A DNA stretch of 17,262 nucleotides from Candidatus Methanophagaceae archaeon (GTDB lineage Archaea > Halobacteriota > Syntropharchaeia > Alkanophagales > Methanospirareceae). The position numbers were made by a program, and so were the translations under genes. Shown in pieces: positions 1 through 8,320 of this stretch. Where the stretch lies: the NCBI GenBank assembly GCA_013374505.1, contig QENJ01000052.1:1-17262 (forward strand), given 5' to 3'. The first letter of the stretch is position 1. Every line of letters begins with the position of its first letter. The notes beneath the pieces were generated by a model. The model did not search any database, had not been told where the DNA came from, and saw only the letters and a program-made list of their open reading frames with translations.

Positions 1-2
1 AT

Positions 3-2034
3 AATATAACTCATTTGCATTCTGAAATAGTGGATATGGGAATGGATATAATGTGGGACGGTTATACCGGAATATTATTAGAGAATAATCCACTTGAAAG
101 CCCACCAATAGAGATAGTAAAAAAAAGGAAGAGAAGCAGTAATAGATTATTTCAAATCGTTAGAAGGCGAAAAACAAGCATTAAACGAAGTAAAAGTGCT
201 GTTGGTAGGCGATGGCGGAGCCGGAAAGACCTCGTTGGTAAAACAATTGCTTGGCGAAAACTTTGATGAGCATGAATCACAAACGCATGGCATCAATATC
301 AGGGATTGGAACGTGGAAGAAGGAGATAAAAGTATAAACGTTCATCTCTGGGATTTCGGTGGTCAGGAAATTATGCACGCTACACACCAGTTCTTTTTAT
401 CCAAACGCAGTCTTTATATATTGGTCTTGGATGGCAGGAAAGACGAGAAGACAGAATATTGGCTCAAGCATATAGAGAGTTTCGGCGGTGATTCGCCGGT
501 TTTTGTGGTAATCAACAAAATAGACGAAAACCCGGGCTTTGATGTGAACCGAAGATTCTTACAGGAAAAATACAAAGGCATAAAGGGTTTTTATCGTGTT
601 TCATGTGCAAAACGCGAAGGGCTTGACGGTTTTTCTGAAGCGTTGAGTAAAGCATTGGCAGACGTAGAGCTTATCAAGACCACATGGGCTACAAGTTGGT
701 TCAATGTAAAGACGCAACTAGAGAATATGACCGAATATTTCATCAGTTACGAGCAGTATGAAGAGATGTGCGCGAATGAGAATATAACAGAAAAATCCGC
801 GCAAGATACGCTTGTTGATTTTCTGAACCATTTAGGTGTGATATTGCATTTCAAAGATTTTGAGTTGTTGGATACGCATGTGCTGGAGCCGAAATGGGTA
901 ACCGAAGCAGTCTATAAGATCATCAATTCAAAAAAATTAGCAGAATGTAACGGAGTTTTAAAACTGGATTTATTAGGTGAAATATTGAAAAAGGAAAAAG
1001 AGACTGAATATTCTTATCCTCCTGATAAATACCAATTCATCATAGATTTAATGAAGAAATTTGAATTGTGTTATGAGATAGATAAAAAGACCGTACTTTT
1101 ACCAGACCTTTTAGAAATTCAGGAGCCCGAATTTGGGTTTGACTATGAGGCAGCCCTGAATTTTGTAATTGATTATGATTTCCTGCCTAAATCAGTTATG
1201 CCACAGTTTATAGTAAAAATGAAAAAGGATATAAAGAATGAATTGCGCTGGAGAACGGGAGTGGTGCTGGAGGATAAAGCGTTTCATTCTACTGCTGTTG
1301 TAAAAGCGGATGAACGGGATGAGAAAATATACATTTATGTTGACGGAGAGCAAAAACGGGATTATTTCTCTGTTATACGAAAAACATTCGGGGATATTAA
1401 TGATAGTTTTAAGAAGTTAGAAGCAAAAGAATTGGTTCCGTTACCTGATAATAATGAATTTACAATTGAGTATGAGGAATTGATTGGTTATGAACAGATG
1501 AATAAAGACGATTATACAGTAGGAAAATTGAGAAAAACATACAGCGTTAAAGAATTATTGAATGGAATAGTAAGTGAAGAAGAACGAAAAAAGGAGTATG
1601 AAAAAGTGTCTAAACAGGGTGGAGATGTGTATTTTAAACAAGAAATTAAACTAGAACAAAAAGTTGAACAAGTAAATGTACAAGAGCAGATTGCTACGCA
1701 AGAAGTCAATATTAAAATTGACCTTAAAAGTGAGTTACCTGCGATTCAATCAGATTTCCGTAAGTTTAAAAGAGAAGTGTCAAAATTGGATGATGAATTG
1801 AAGGGAGAATTAGAGGATTTAGAAGAAGATCTTTTAGAAATTACTCCTACTTCTGATCAAAGTAAGATCAACAAAGCCGTAAATAAATTATCATCATTTA
1901 TGCAGGAACTAAATGATGAAAAATCTAAATTCAACAAAATAGTCAAAGGCACTAAAAAAGGGATTGAACTGGCGCAAAAACTTGGTAACACGTATAACAA
2001 ATTTGCGCAATGGTTGGCATTACCGCCAGTCTAG
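3..2034 (+). CDS. Roco-family GTPase (LRR end, Roc, COR, helical tail); 5' partial, one frameshift
   Basis: Roco proteins are large GTP-binding proteins whose Roc G domain is always followed by a COR dimerisation domain; prokaryotic members usually carry N-terminal leucine-rich repeats. Seen here: an open frame from base 3 encodes the last LRR-like stretch (LLENNPLESPPIEIVKK). The reading then moves one frame at an eight-A run (119-126) and continues as KGREAVIDYFKSLEGEKQAL into the Roc domain. G1 is GDGGAGKTS (about 208-234), G3 is DFGGQE (352-369), G4 is NKID (514-525) and G5 is SCAKREG (about 601-621). The COR region follows to about 1450. The end is a charged, probably coiled-coil tail closing in YNKFAQWLALPPV. 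The GTG at 196 lies inside Roc and is not the true start, which is outside the window. The shift is explained by one extra A, either a sequencing error or a real mutation. Cellular role unknown. The Roco assignment is firm; the tail function is not. Confidence 0.85.
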
Positions 2035-2105
2035 AATTTGTTTTTAGGTGTATAGAAACAGTCCCGCAATTATTTTTGACACCAAATGATTTAACGCAAT
2101 TGCGG

Positions 2106-2658
2106 CTTCTTATCGTTGTACCAGCTTATAAAACCCTCCAACGTATCAAATTCGTCTCTCCTCTGTTCGTACAAGTCGAACCATTTCTCAAGTTTACCTC
2201 GTCTGCGGGTGATTTATGCTTGTGGTTATGTGTTTTATCCCATATTGTTACAGATGCTTCCGAAAGATGCCGGTTGGACCTTCTTTTTTGTGTTTCCCGT
2301 GACTCGAGAACTCGCTGCCGTTATCGGATAGTAACGCTCTGATAGGTACGTAAAATTCTACTTCTTTGACCGCTTTGTCCAGTATACGCACACCATTCTC
2401 AATATTTGCACTATCAAACTCACCTGCGGAGGGTATCTTCCTCGATGTGTCGTCCTCGTACGCTATCACCTGAGTACCATCGCAGTCAAGCCAATCAGCA
2501 TGCACCAGTGAAAGACTGTGCTTTCTTTCATATCGGCATCTTTTACGCTTCTTCTGCTTTTTCTGATTATGTCTCACCAGTCCCACCACAAGCAGATGCT
2601 GATGAATCTTGTTATGCGATATATTCCGTTTGTAATGCTTCACTGTAAAATCGCACAA
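2106..2658 (-). pseudogene. Degraded DDE (rve-type) transposase remnant
   Basis: The minus strand encodes fragments of an integrase-core transposase resembling the IS481-like/rve elements of archaea. From 2658 it reads ISHNKIHQHLL, then a basic linker, KHSLSLVHADW (first catalytic Asp), IAYEDDTSR and LLSDNGSEF (second Asp). A TAA at 2248-2250 interrupts it, but the same frame continues QYGIKHITTSINHPQT. Near 2199-2201 two bases are missing, and a second frame resumes GKLEKWFDLYEQRRDEFDTL (the Glu of the triad) to WYNDKKP at about 2108. The N-terminal helix-turn-helix region is absent, and the usual C-terminal end after the PH motif is lost. A stop, an indel and truncation at both ends together indicate real decay rather than sequencing error. 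No clear terminal inverted repeats or target duplication were identified. It lies between the Roco gene and the fumarase gene and may mark a rearrangement boundary. Confidence 0.85.
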
Positions 2659-2751
2659 AATTCACACTTGACCACGTTTATGGCACCCCAAACACAAACT
2701 CACCTTATTCACTCATTGCAATTCCCTATAAGCGTTGTGTGAATCTTGTGC
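2653..2751. repeat. 15-bp imperfect inverted repeat with 69-base spacer
   Basis: GCACAAAATTCACAC at 2653-2667 and GTGTGAATCTTGTGC at 2737-2751 are inverted copies with one mismatch in 15. They enclose 69 bases between the 5' edge of the transposase remnant and the 3' end of the fumarase gene. They could be a leftover insertion-sequence end, a small MITE-like remnant, or a hairpin in the fumarase 3' region. Nothing else in this gap (2659-2773) looks coding. Confidence 0.6.
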
Positions 2752-2773
2752 AATCTCGTACTCCCCAACCCCA

Positions 2774-3652
2774 TCACAAATATTCCACGTCACCACTTGA
2801 ATATATCCTTGCACTTGCTTTACGCGCAGCCCAGCACTGGAAATTAACCGCCACTGGCAGACTCGTTATGTGAGTGCTCGCGGTTTCTACGTGCACATCA
2901 AGCGCAGTAGTTCTACCGCCCAAGCCCATAGGACCTATACCCGTGCTGTTCACCACTTCGAGCAATTCCGCCTCTATTCGCGCTATCCGTGCATCTTCGT
3001 GTCTCACACCTACGGGTCGCAGCAACGCAACTTTTGCGAGACTCATCACCATATCGGAAGAGCCGCCTATACCCACACCGATGATTGTAGGTGGGCAAGG
3101 TTTACCGGCTGCGTTTAGCACAGCTTCAAGCACAAACTGCTTTATCGCTTTCTCCGCATCCTGCCTGGGCGGTAACATAGCAAATGCACTGACGTTCTCC
3201 GAACCGCCACCTTTTGGAAACGCTAAAATCGCCAGTCCATCAATATCCGCGACTTTATAATTCACATGTGGCATTCTATACCCGATATTCGCATCTTCGC
3301 CCGTACCACCTCTTCTTGTTAGCGCATCCACCACGTTTGGACGTAGAGGGATCCTCTCCGTGGCTTCCTTCACTCCCGCGCGTATACCGCTTTCTATATC
3401 GCTAAGGTTCGCGATGCCATTCCCAAGCGTAACGAAAAAAAGCGGACTGCCCGTGTCCTGGCATAAAGGTCGCTGCATTGCCTCCGCGAGCTTTACGTTC
3501 TCAAGCATCGCCCCAATCTGCGATTGCGCGATTTTCGTATCTTCGCGCTCGTATGCACGACCCAACGCTTCTTTTATATCGGCTGGCAGCGTAGTCTCGG
3601 CTCGTATCAAAATCGTTAGCGTTACGTCCGTTATCAATTCTTTTGTGATCAT
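2774..3652 (-). CDS. fumA: Class I fumarate hydratase, alpha (N-terminal) subunit
   Basis: Iron-sulfur hydro-lyase subunit of the two-subunit class I fumarase, interconverting fumarate and malate in the cytoplasm; L(+)-tartrate dehydratase alpha subunits belong to the same family and cannot be excluded. The 292-aa length is typical of the alpha subunit. Three Cys sit where this family binds its [4Fe-4S] cluster: C64 in RPLCQDTGSP, C186 in GKPCPPTIIGVGIGG and C273 in LPVAVNFQC. KGGGSEN (147-153) and GPMGLGGRTTALDV (240-253) are also characteristic. I chose ATG 3652 (MITKELI) because homology starts there; a longer frame reaching 3679 overlaps the upstream antiporter gene. Only four bases separate it from that gene's stop codon, so they are probably cotranscribed and translationally coupled. 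The beta subunit, often the next gene, is not present; a decayed transposase follows instead. Confidence 0.9.
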   Translation of the reverse strand: MITKELITDVTLTILIRAETTLPADIKEALGRAYEREDTKIAQSQIGAMLENVKLAEAMQRPLCQDTGSPLFFVTLGNGIANLSDIESGIRAGVKEATERIPLRPNVVDALTRRGGTGEDANIGYRMPHVNYKVADIDGLAILAFPKGGGSENVSAFAMLPPRQDAEKAIKQFVLEAVLNAAGKPCPPTIIGVGIGGSSDMVMSLAKVALLRPVGVRHEDARIARIEAELLEVVNSTGIGPMGLGGRTTALDVHVETASTHITSLPVAVNFQCWAARKASARIYSSGDVEYL

Positions 3653-3656
3653 CCAC

Positions 3657-5414
3657 TCACGGACTAAGCCACCCGGCATAAAGCATAATTATCAAATACA
3701 AAGCGAAGAAAAGAAGCACAAACAGCACGCCGGCTCCTATGCCTAATCTTGTCTCTCTACGTGGGTTCTGACTGAACTTGACCAGGTAATCCGCAAGCCT
3801 CAACACCTGCTTCTCCATCGCAACCGCGAAATGCACTAATGGCCCTTCACATGCACTGATAAAACCCCGACCTACCTTTCTGTACAGAGTATCTACATCA
3901 TACGTTATCTTCTCATGCGGTGCGAAGAAGCCGATCATAAAGAATAGGAATACCGTCATCAGCACTATCTGTAAGACACTAAACGTGTGCCCAAGTGCGA
4001 ATGCGTGGTAATGTGAGGTCACCTCGACATAAGGCAATATATTATAAAGCAATTGTGGATATACCCCGATAGCAATACACATGAGCGCGGTAACGCACAT
4101 TGGAATTAGCATGAATATCGGCGCCTCCTTCGCTTTTATCTCGTCATTCTTACTGAAAAACGCAAAATATGTGAGCTTTATAAAAGATATAAGTGTTCCC
4201 ACAGACCCTAACGTCAAAATGAGTACAAGGAGATGCAGCTCTTCCATTTCCGCTGCGTGGATTACCATGCCCTTACTTATATAGCCATTAAAACCTATAA
4301 TACCCGATATAGAAAGAGCCGCGATTACGCATGTGATCATAGTTATCGGCATCTTCTTTGCAAGCCCACCCATATCGGTGAGGTTGTTATACCCGGTCCG
4401 GTATATCACCGCACCCATACACATGAACAGCGTTGATTTGAACAACAGATTGTTGAACAGATGAGCAAAAGCACCGTCTATCGCCAGTTCTTGCGCTTCT
4501 GTCGCCATAATTCCAAGCCCTAGCGCGCCCATTCCTACCCCCGCCACCATATACCCCAACTGGGATACGATATGGTAAGAGAGCAGTTTCCTTACATCGT
4601 TCTGTAATATCGCAAATATAACTCCGTAAATACACATTGCACCGCCGATATAAGCAACAAAAAGGAACTCCTGACCATGAAACGGAAGTTCCGCACCTGA
4701 AAAAGTCCTCGCAAGTACATACACCCCCGTCTTTGTCGTGAATATGGACAAAAAGATAGTCCCCGCTATTGTCGCCTTCGGATATGAATCCGGCAGCCAG
4801 GTATGTAGCAGTACAAAAGCGGCGTTCACTCCGACCCCTAATAGTAAAAGCCAGTATCCTATACCATACTCCACGGGCCCTATCAAGGTAGAACCGGTGC
4901 TCATATAATGAAAGATTATTCCTCCAAGTAGGGCACAACCACCGAATAGGTGAAACAGAATATATCGCATCCCCGCATCTCTCGCCCTCCTCGAACCCTC
5001 ATACCATATCAAACCAAGGGAAGTGAAAGCCATTATCTCCCAGAAAATGTAGAGCGTGAAGAAATCACCGGCAAATACCGCACCCATCGCACTGCCAAGA
5101 TACAACAATGCGCATATATGATGTCCATTATCTTTTACGGTGGCTAAAGAATATATTATCGCACAACCACCCGCTATGGCGAATATGTAGCCCATTAAAA
5201 GGCTTAATCGGTCAACTTCCAGGAAAATTAGGTTGGAAAATACCCAACTTGTCTGCGGTGCCCTCATCACCGCGACGCTTATCAACCCAAGCGCGGCTAA
5301 AATGATGAGATACACCTGCCTTACTTTACCTTTTCCGAATAGCGGAAGTAACACAGCGCCAAGAATGTAGATAAAACCCGGTGGGATGTTCGGTACGCTA
5401 CTTAAATCAATCAT
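3657..5414 (-). CDS. mrpD: MrpD/NuoL-type proton antiporter subunit, copy A (585 aa)
   Basis: Polytopic membrane protein of the proton-conducting antiporter family shared by Mrp Na+/H+ antiporter subunit D and complex I subunits L/M/N. Seen: about 14 hydrophobic segments; the TM5 glutamate in LYIFWEIMAF (E126); lysines in TKTGVYVLAR (K228), VRKLLSYHIVSQLGYM (K276) and GFNGYISKGMVIHA (K381); and the LHTWLPDSYPKA loop. After the core comes a charged amphipathic stretch (about 480-555, with YRKVGRGF and a polar helix) and a last hydrophobic helix, resembling the lateral-helix tail of long MrpD-type proteins. The start overlaps the upstream 64-aa gene by eight bases, and fumarase follows after four. 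It is paralogous along its length to the 614-aa protein at 5810-7654. None of the other Mrp or complex I subunits is in the window, so the complex and the ion moved are unknown. Confidence 0.85.
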   Translation of the reverse strand: MIDLSSVPNIPPGFIYILGAVLLPLFGKGKVRQVYLIILAALGLISVAVMRAPQTSWVFSNLIFLEVDRLSLLMGYIFAIAGGCAIIYSLATVKDNGHHICALLYLGSAMGAVFAGDFFTLYIFWEIMAFTSLGLIWYEGSRRARDAGMRYILFHLFGGCALLGGIIFHYMSTGSTLIGPVEYGIGYWLLLLGVGVNAAFVLLHTWLPDSYPKATIAGTIFLSIFTTKTGVYVLARTFSGAELPFHGQEFLFVAYIGGAMCIYGVIFAILQNDVRKLLSYHIVSQLGYMVAGVGMGALGLGIMATEAQELAIDGAFAHLFNNLLFKSTLFMCMGAVIYRTGYNNLTDMGGLAKKMPITMITCVIAALSISGIIGFNGYISKGMVIHAAEMEELHLLVLILTLGSVGTLISFIKLTYFAFFSKNDEIKAKEAPIFMLIPMCVTALMCIAIGVYPQLLYNILPYVEVTSHYHAFALGHTFSVLQIVLMTVFLFFMIGFFAPHEKITYDVDTLYRKVGRGFISACEGPLVHFAVAMEKQVLRLADYLVKFSQNPRRETRLGIGAGVLFVLLFFALYLIIMLYAGWLSP

Positions 5415-5601
5415 CTTGTTTCCCCTCCCGCTGTATCAAAGTCATCATCTTCGCGAGTAGCATGAAGAGTGCAACTCCTCCTGCACCGTACAAAAAGCCT
5501 GCAAAAGTCTCGGAATGACCTACCAATAAAGATCCCGCTGATAAAACAATCACAATAAAAGCCACTAGCAACAACAGTCCTTTCCACGTTTTCTTTTCCA
5601 T
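5407..5601 (-). CDS. Small two-helix membrane protein (64 aa), function unknown
   Basis: I do not recognise this family. The 64-residue product has a short basic N-terminus (MEKKTWK), a hydrophobic segment at about 8-27, a short polar turn with an acid (GHSETF), a second hydrophobic segment at about 33-54 and a charged tail (REGKQDD), giving a helical hairpin. The ATG is preceded by GGAAGAG, and there is no alternative in-frame start just upstream. The last codons overlap the start of the MrpD-type gene by eight bases (ATG inside GATGATTGA), a typical sign of coupled translation and of a real gene. It is the first gene of an operon with the antiporter subunit and fumarase. An accessory subunit of the antiporter-like complex is a reasonable inference from position alone. 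Confidence 0.75.
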   Translation of the reverse strand: MEKKTWKGLLLLVAFIVIVLSAGSLLVGHSETFAGFLYGAGGVALFMLLAKMMTLIQREGKQDD

Positions 5602-5648
5602 CGCTCTTCCGCGTATATACTCCCCTTGATAAATTCAATATAAAGGAC

Positions 5649-5657
5649 TATATAAAA
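5649..5657 (-). promoter_or_regulatory. Probable archaeal TATA box for the 5601-2774 operon
   Basis: On the minus strand TTTATATAG follows the purine-rich AAGGTAAGAT, which could act as a BRE. It lies about 50 bases before the ATG at 5601, predicting transcription from near 5627 with a short leader. A second TATA-like element (CTTTATATT, about 5638-5646) lies closer to the gene and could be used instead. Confidence 0.5.
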
Positions 5658-5723
5658 TCTTACCTTTTTAAAAAAATCTGGTATAAGGGCATATCGCATT
5701 CGCCAGGGTAAGAAGATTAATAT

Positions 5724-5730
5724 AAAAAAA
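5724..5730 (-). terminator. Possible T-run terminator after the second antiporter gene
   Basis: Minus-strand transcription leaving the gene that ends at 5810 meets a run of seven T about 80 bases downstream, followed by AT-rich sequence. Archaeal termination often needs only a T-rich tract. No strong hairpin was seen. It sits before the next promoter, consistent with separate operons. Confidence 0.35.
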
Positions 5731-5809
5731 CAAAGGACTTTCCCTGTAGCCCGCCCGATCTAACAAGGCAAGACACAGAGGAAGCCCGTTTTGACTTTCG
5801 TTTCTGGTG

Positions 5810-7654
5810 CTAGATCCATACAACTCCGTGCGTCAGATAAATAACCAGATAGAGTATGAACAGCAAGAGTGCCAGTAGCACCCCGGTTCCTATCGCTACC
5901 CTTTGCACGGGCTCATCCACATGCATCTGCTTGAGCTTCGCCAAATCCTGCTCGTACTGTATATAACCCGGATTTAACGTTCTCATCACTGCTGAGCCTG
6001 CCATAGCCACCATTGCTTTTGCCGCCAGTATTTTCGATGCTGTCGCTGGATTCCGGCTGAACCATACGATATAATCAGCTACCTTTCTCAGCCCTTTGTC
6101 CATGCCATCCGTGACAGTCACTAACGGCTGCTCGCATAGCCATATGAATCCCCTACCGGCCTTTCTATACAAAGTATCTAGGTCATACGTGATTCTCTCG
6201 TGCGGTGAGAATACCGCCAGTAGCACGACAAATCCCACTGCCGTCATCATCAGTAACTCCAATGTGCCTATCGTATGCGCGAGTCCGTATGCGTGATAGT
6301 GTGACGCTACTGCAGGATAAGGTAGTATCGCGTAGAGCATCTTGGGATATACACCTATGGCAACGCAAAGGAACGCAACAGCACTCATTGCGATCAACAT
6401 AGGCAACGGTGCTTCTTTCGCCTGTATCACATCGTTCTTCTTGAAAAACGTGAAATATGTTAGTTTCAAGAACGATAGGAACGTGCCTACGGACCCCAGC
6501 ATCAACACGATAGTAAGTAGGTGCATCCCTTCCAATTCCACTGCGTGGATCACCATACCTTTGCTCACGTAACCGTTAAATCCTGGCACGCCGGAAATGG
6601 AAAATGCTGCTATCATACACGTTATCATAGTTACCGGCATCTTCTTCGCCAACCCACCGAGTTCTGTCAGGTTATGTCTCCCTGTACTATATATCACCGC
6701 GCCCATGCACATGAACAGTAGCGCCTTATACAGAATATGGTTGAAGATATGTGCGAATCCACCGTTTATGCCTATATACGTGCCTACTCCGATCGCCGCT
6801 ACCATGTAGCCCACCTGGGATACAATATGGTAAGAGAGAAGTTTCCTCACGTCATTCTGTAACAGTGCGAAAGCAACACCGTAGAGGCACATTAGGCCGC
6901 CCATGTATGCTACCGCTTCTACGCCGGAATAAGTCCTTGCAAGCACGTACACACCCGTCTTTGTCGTAAATACGCACATGAATACCGCACCTACTAACGT
7001 TGCTTTTGGATATGAATCCGGCAGCCATGTGTGTAACGCTATAAATGCCGTGTTCACACCTATACTGATAAGCAGCAGGAAGTATCCGATGCCCGTTTCT
7101 ACCGGCCCTACCGCAATAGAACCTGTATTCATGTAATGTATTATTATACCACCCAGAAGAGCACAGCCGCCAAACAAGTGGAACAGAATATATCGCATTC
7201 CCGCGTTTGTCGCCCTCTCGGTTCGATTGTACCAAATCAGCCCGAGCGAAGAGAACGCCATTATCTCCCAGAAGATATAGAGCGTAAAGAAGTCACCGGC
7301 AAAAACCGCACCCATTGCACTTCCTAAATATAGCAAGCCACAAATAAGCTCGCCATTCTCTTTTACTATATCTAATGAGTATATTATCGCAGCCGCACCG
7401 ATTATGGCGAATATATAACCCATTATAAGGCTAAAATTATCAACCTCTAAAAACGTCAGCTCCAGTCCTTGTAGAACCGGAAATACCCAGCTTGTCTGAG
7501 GTGTTAATACCGCTACAGCGGCCAACCCCAGTACAGCTAAGGCGATAAGATATATCTTCCTCGCCTTGCCCTGTCCAAACAGGAGTAACAAGGCGGCCCC
7601 AATAAGATAAATAAAAGCTGGGGGCACACTGGGTATTCCTCCTATGTCTATCAT
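5810..7654 (-). CDS. mrpD: MrpD/NuoL-type proton antiporter subunit, copy B (614 aa)
   Basis: Second member of the antiporter-like pair and a full-length paralogue of the 585-aa protein downstream, sharing the same N-terminus (MID...PxxFIY) and core motifs. Expected ion-path residues are present: E130 in LYIFWEIMAF, K217 in DSYPKA, K232 in TKTGVYVLAR, K271 in KLLSYHIVSQ, and K365 in GYVSKGMVIHA. The tail after about 485 has HERITYDLDTLYRKAGRGFI, an amphipathic region and then about 50 extra residues (roughly 540-585, including MRTLNPGYIQYEQDLAKLK) not present in copy A, followed by a final membrane helix. A good ribosome site (AGGTGGGA) precedes the ATG. It is the last gene of the operon starting at 8576, 39 bases after small protein B. 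No MrpA/B/C/E/F/G or hydrogenase/complex I subunits are nearby. The antiporter-family identity is secure; partner complex and ion specificity are unknown. Confidence 0.87.
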   Translation of the reverse strand: MIDIGGIPSVPPAFIYLIGAALLLLFGQGKARKIYLIALAVLGLAAVAVLTPQTSWVFPVLQGLELTFLEVDNFSLIMGYIFAIIGAAAIIYSLDIVKENGELICGLLYLGSAMGAVFAGDFFTLYIFWEIMAFSSLGLIWYNRTERATNAGMRYILFHLFGGCALLGGIIIHYMNTGSIAVGPVETGIGYFLLLISIGVNTAFIALHTWLPDSYPKATLVGAVFMCVFTTKTGVYVLARTYSGVEAVAYMGGLMCLYGVAFALLQNDVRKLLSYHIVSQVGYMVAAIGVGTYIGINGGFAHIFNHILYKALLFMCMGAVIYSTGRHNLTELGGLAKKMPVTMITCMIAAFSISGVPGFNGYVSKGMVIHAVELEGMHLLTIVLMLGSVGTFLSFLKLTYFTFFKKNDVIQAKEAPLPMLIAMSAVAFLCVAIGVYPKMLYAILPYPAVASHYHAYGLAHTIGTLELLMMTAVGFVVLLAVFSPHERITYDLDTLYRKAGRGFIWLCEQPLVTVTDGMDKGLRKVADYIVWFSRNPATASKILAAKAMVAMAGSAVMRTLNPGYIQYEQDLAKLKQMHVDEPVQRVAIGTGVLLALLLFILYLVIYLTHGVVWI

Positions 7655-7692
7655 TCTATTATCCCACCTTTTCCTTTTTCCGTTCTACGAGA

Positions 7693-7733
7693 CCTAAAAC
7701 CAAAACGCACCGTACGTCATGGACATGAGCGCA
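7693..7733. repeat. 41-bp direct repeat, copy 1 (second copy 8321-8361)
   Basis: The 3' ends of the two small-membrane-protein genes, from a few bases past the stop through the last ~13 codons, are identical for 41 bases (CCTAAAACCAAAACGCACCG onward), then diverge. Identity at silent positions and beyond the stop suggests recent duplication or gene conversion rather than protein selection alone. Confidence 0.85.
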
Positions 7734-7954
7734 TACGCAGCGCCAAAAGTAATCGAATACAGCATCGCAGTCCATATCGCTAACGTTCTGGTATCTTCTA
7801 AATACCCACTTTTTTCTAATTCCAGTACATGGCGCACCGGATTAGAATTCGCCACGGCTACACCGGCCTCATCGAACATTACCCGAGTTGCAAGCCCTGG
7901 ATTCCTACCGAAACAGCCCCATGAGTTCAAAAATCCACCTATTCCTATTTCCAT
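7694..7954 (-). CDS. Small tail-anchored membrane protein B (86 aa), paralogue of protein A
   Basis: Unrecognised family. The first ~55 residues are polar and contain GRNPGLATRV, then a DE pair, and SNPVRHVLELEKSGYLEDT. The last ~28 residues form one hydrophobic segment (TLAIWTAMLYSITFG to the C-terminal YGAFWF), so it is probably tail-anchored. A strong ribosome site (AAAGGAGG) precedes the ATG. The 84-aa protein at 8322-8576 shares the same layout and most residues, and the C-terminal coding ends are identical over 41 bases. The conservation between copies, good ribosome sites and tight spacing (27 bases after the regulator, 39 before the antiporter subunit) make it a real gene. Position suggests an accessory or signalling partner of the antiporter subunit; this is inference. 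Confidence 0.8.
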   Translation of the reverse strand: MEIGIGGFLNSWGCFGRNPGLATRVMFDEAGVAVANSNPVRHVLELEKSGYLEDTRTLAIWTAMLYSITFGAAYALMSMTYGAFWF

Positions 7955-7981
7955 TTTCTTATTTCCTCCTTTTTTATCCTT

Positions 7982-8293
7982 TTAGGCTTCCTGCCTGCTT
8001 TCGATCATAGATTTACCACGTTCGGAAAGCCGATAGTATGCCTCATCTCCTTGCTCCATCTCCTCTACAACCCCTTGTCTTAGAAGTGATTTCGCCACAT
8101 CAAACCTGCCCGCACCTCTCAACCCTTTAATGATATTTGTTTTGTCTATACCGGTGTTTTTGGCAATTTCCGCAGGATACGAAGTTTCTGGATAGTTGTT
8201 ATACAGATACATTAGAATTTCACTTCTCACTCTGTTCTTTCTAATAGACACTAACATATCTCCAAATCCCGTTTTTTTAGCTTTTTTCAACAT
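7982..8293 (-). CDS. Winged-helix DNA-binding regulator 1 (103 aa)
   Basis: Short archaeal-type transcription regulator made of one winged helix-turn-helix domain and little else. Seen: a basic N-terminus (MLKKAKK), helix 1 (RVRSEILMYLYNNYPE), a helix-turn-helix around 38-60 (SYPAEIAKNTGIDKTNIIKGLRG), a linker (RFDVAKSLLRQGVVEE) and a wing with YYRLSERGKSMIES at 86-99. The ribosome site AAAGGAGTG precedes the ATG. It lies between the two small membrane protein genes in the same operon as antiporter copy B, with gaps of 28 and 27 bases. Regulator 2 at 8943-9248 is a clear paralogue. Self-regulation of this operon through the dyads at 8622-8658 is plausible but not shown. The exact family was not identified. 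Confidence 0.82.
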   Translation of the reverse strand: MLKKAKKTGFGDMLVSIRKNRVRSEILMYLYNNYPETSYPAEIAKNTGIDKTNIIKGLRGAGRFDVAKSLLRQGVVEEMEQGDEAYYRLSERGKSMIESRQEA

Positions 8294-8320
8294 TTTTATT
8301 CACTCCTTTTTTACAATTGC

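Noticed and set aside
2064..2105. 8-bp inverted repeat (CCGCAATT / AATTGCGG) after the Roco gene, as a terminator or insertion-sequence end
   Set aside because: The loop is 26 bases, no T-run follows, and it does not match any other end of the transposase remnant.
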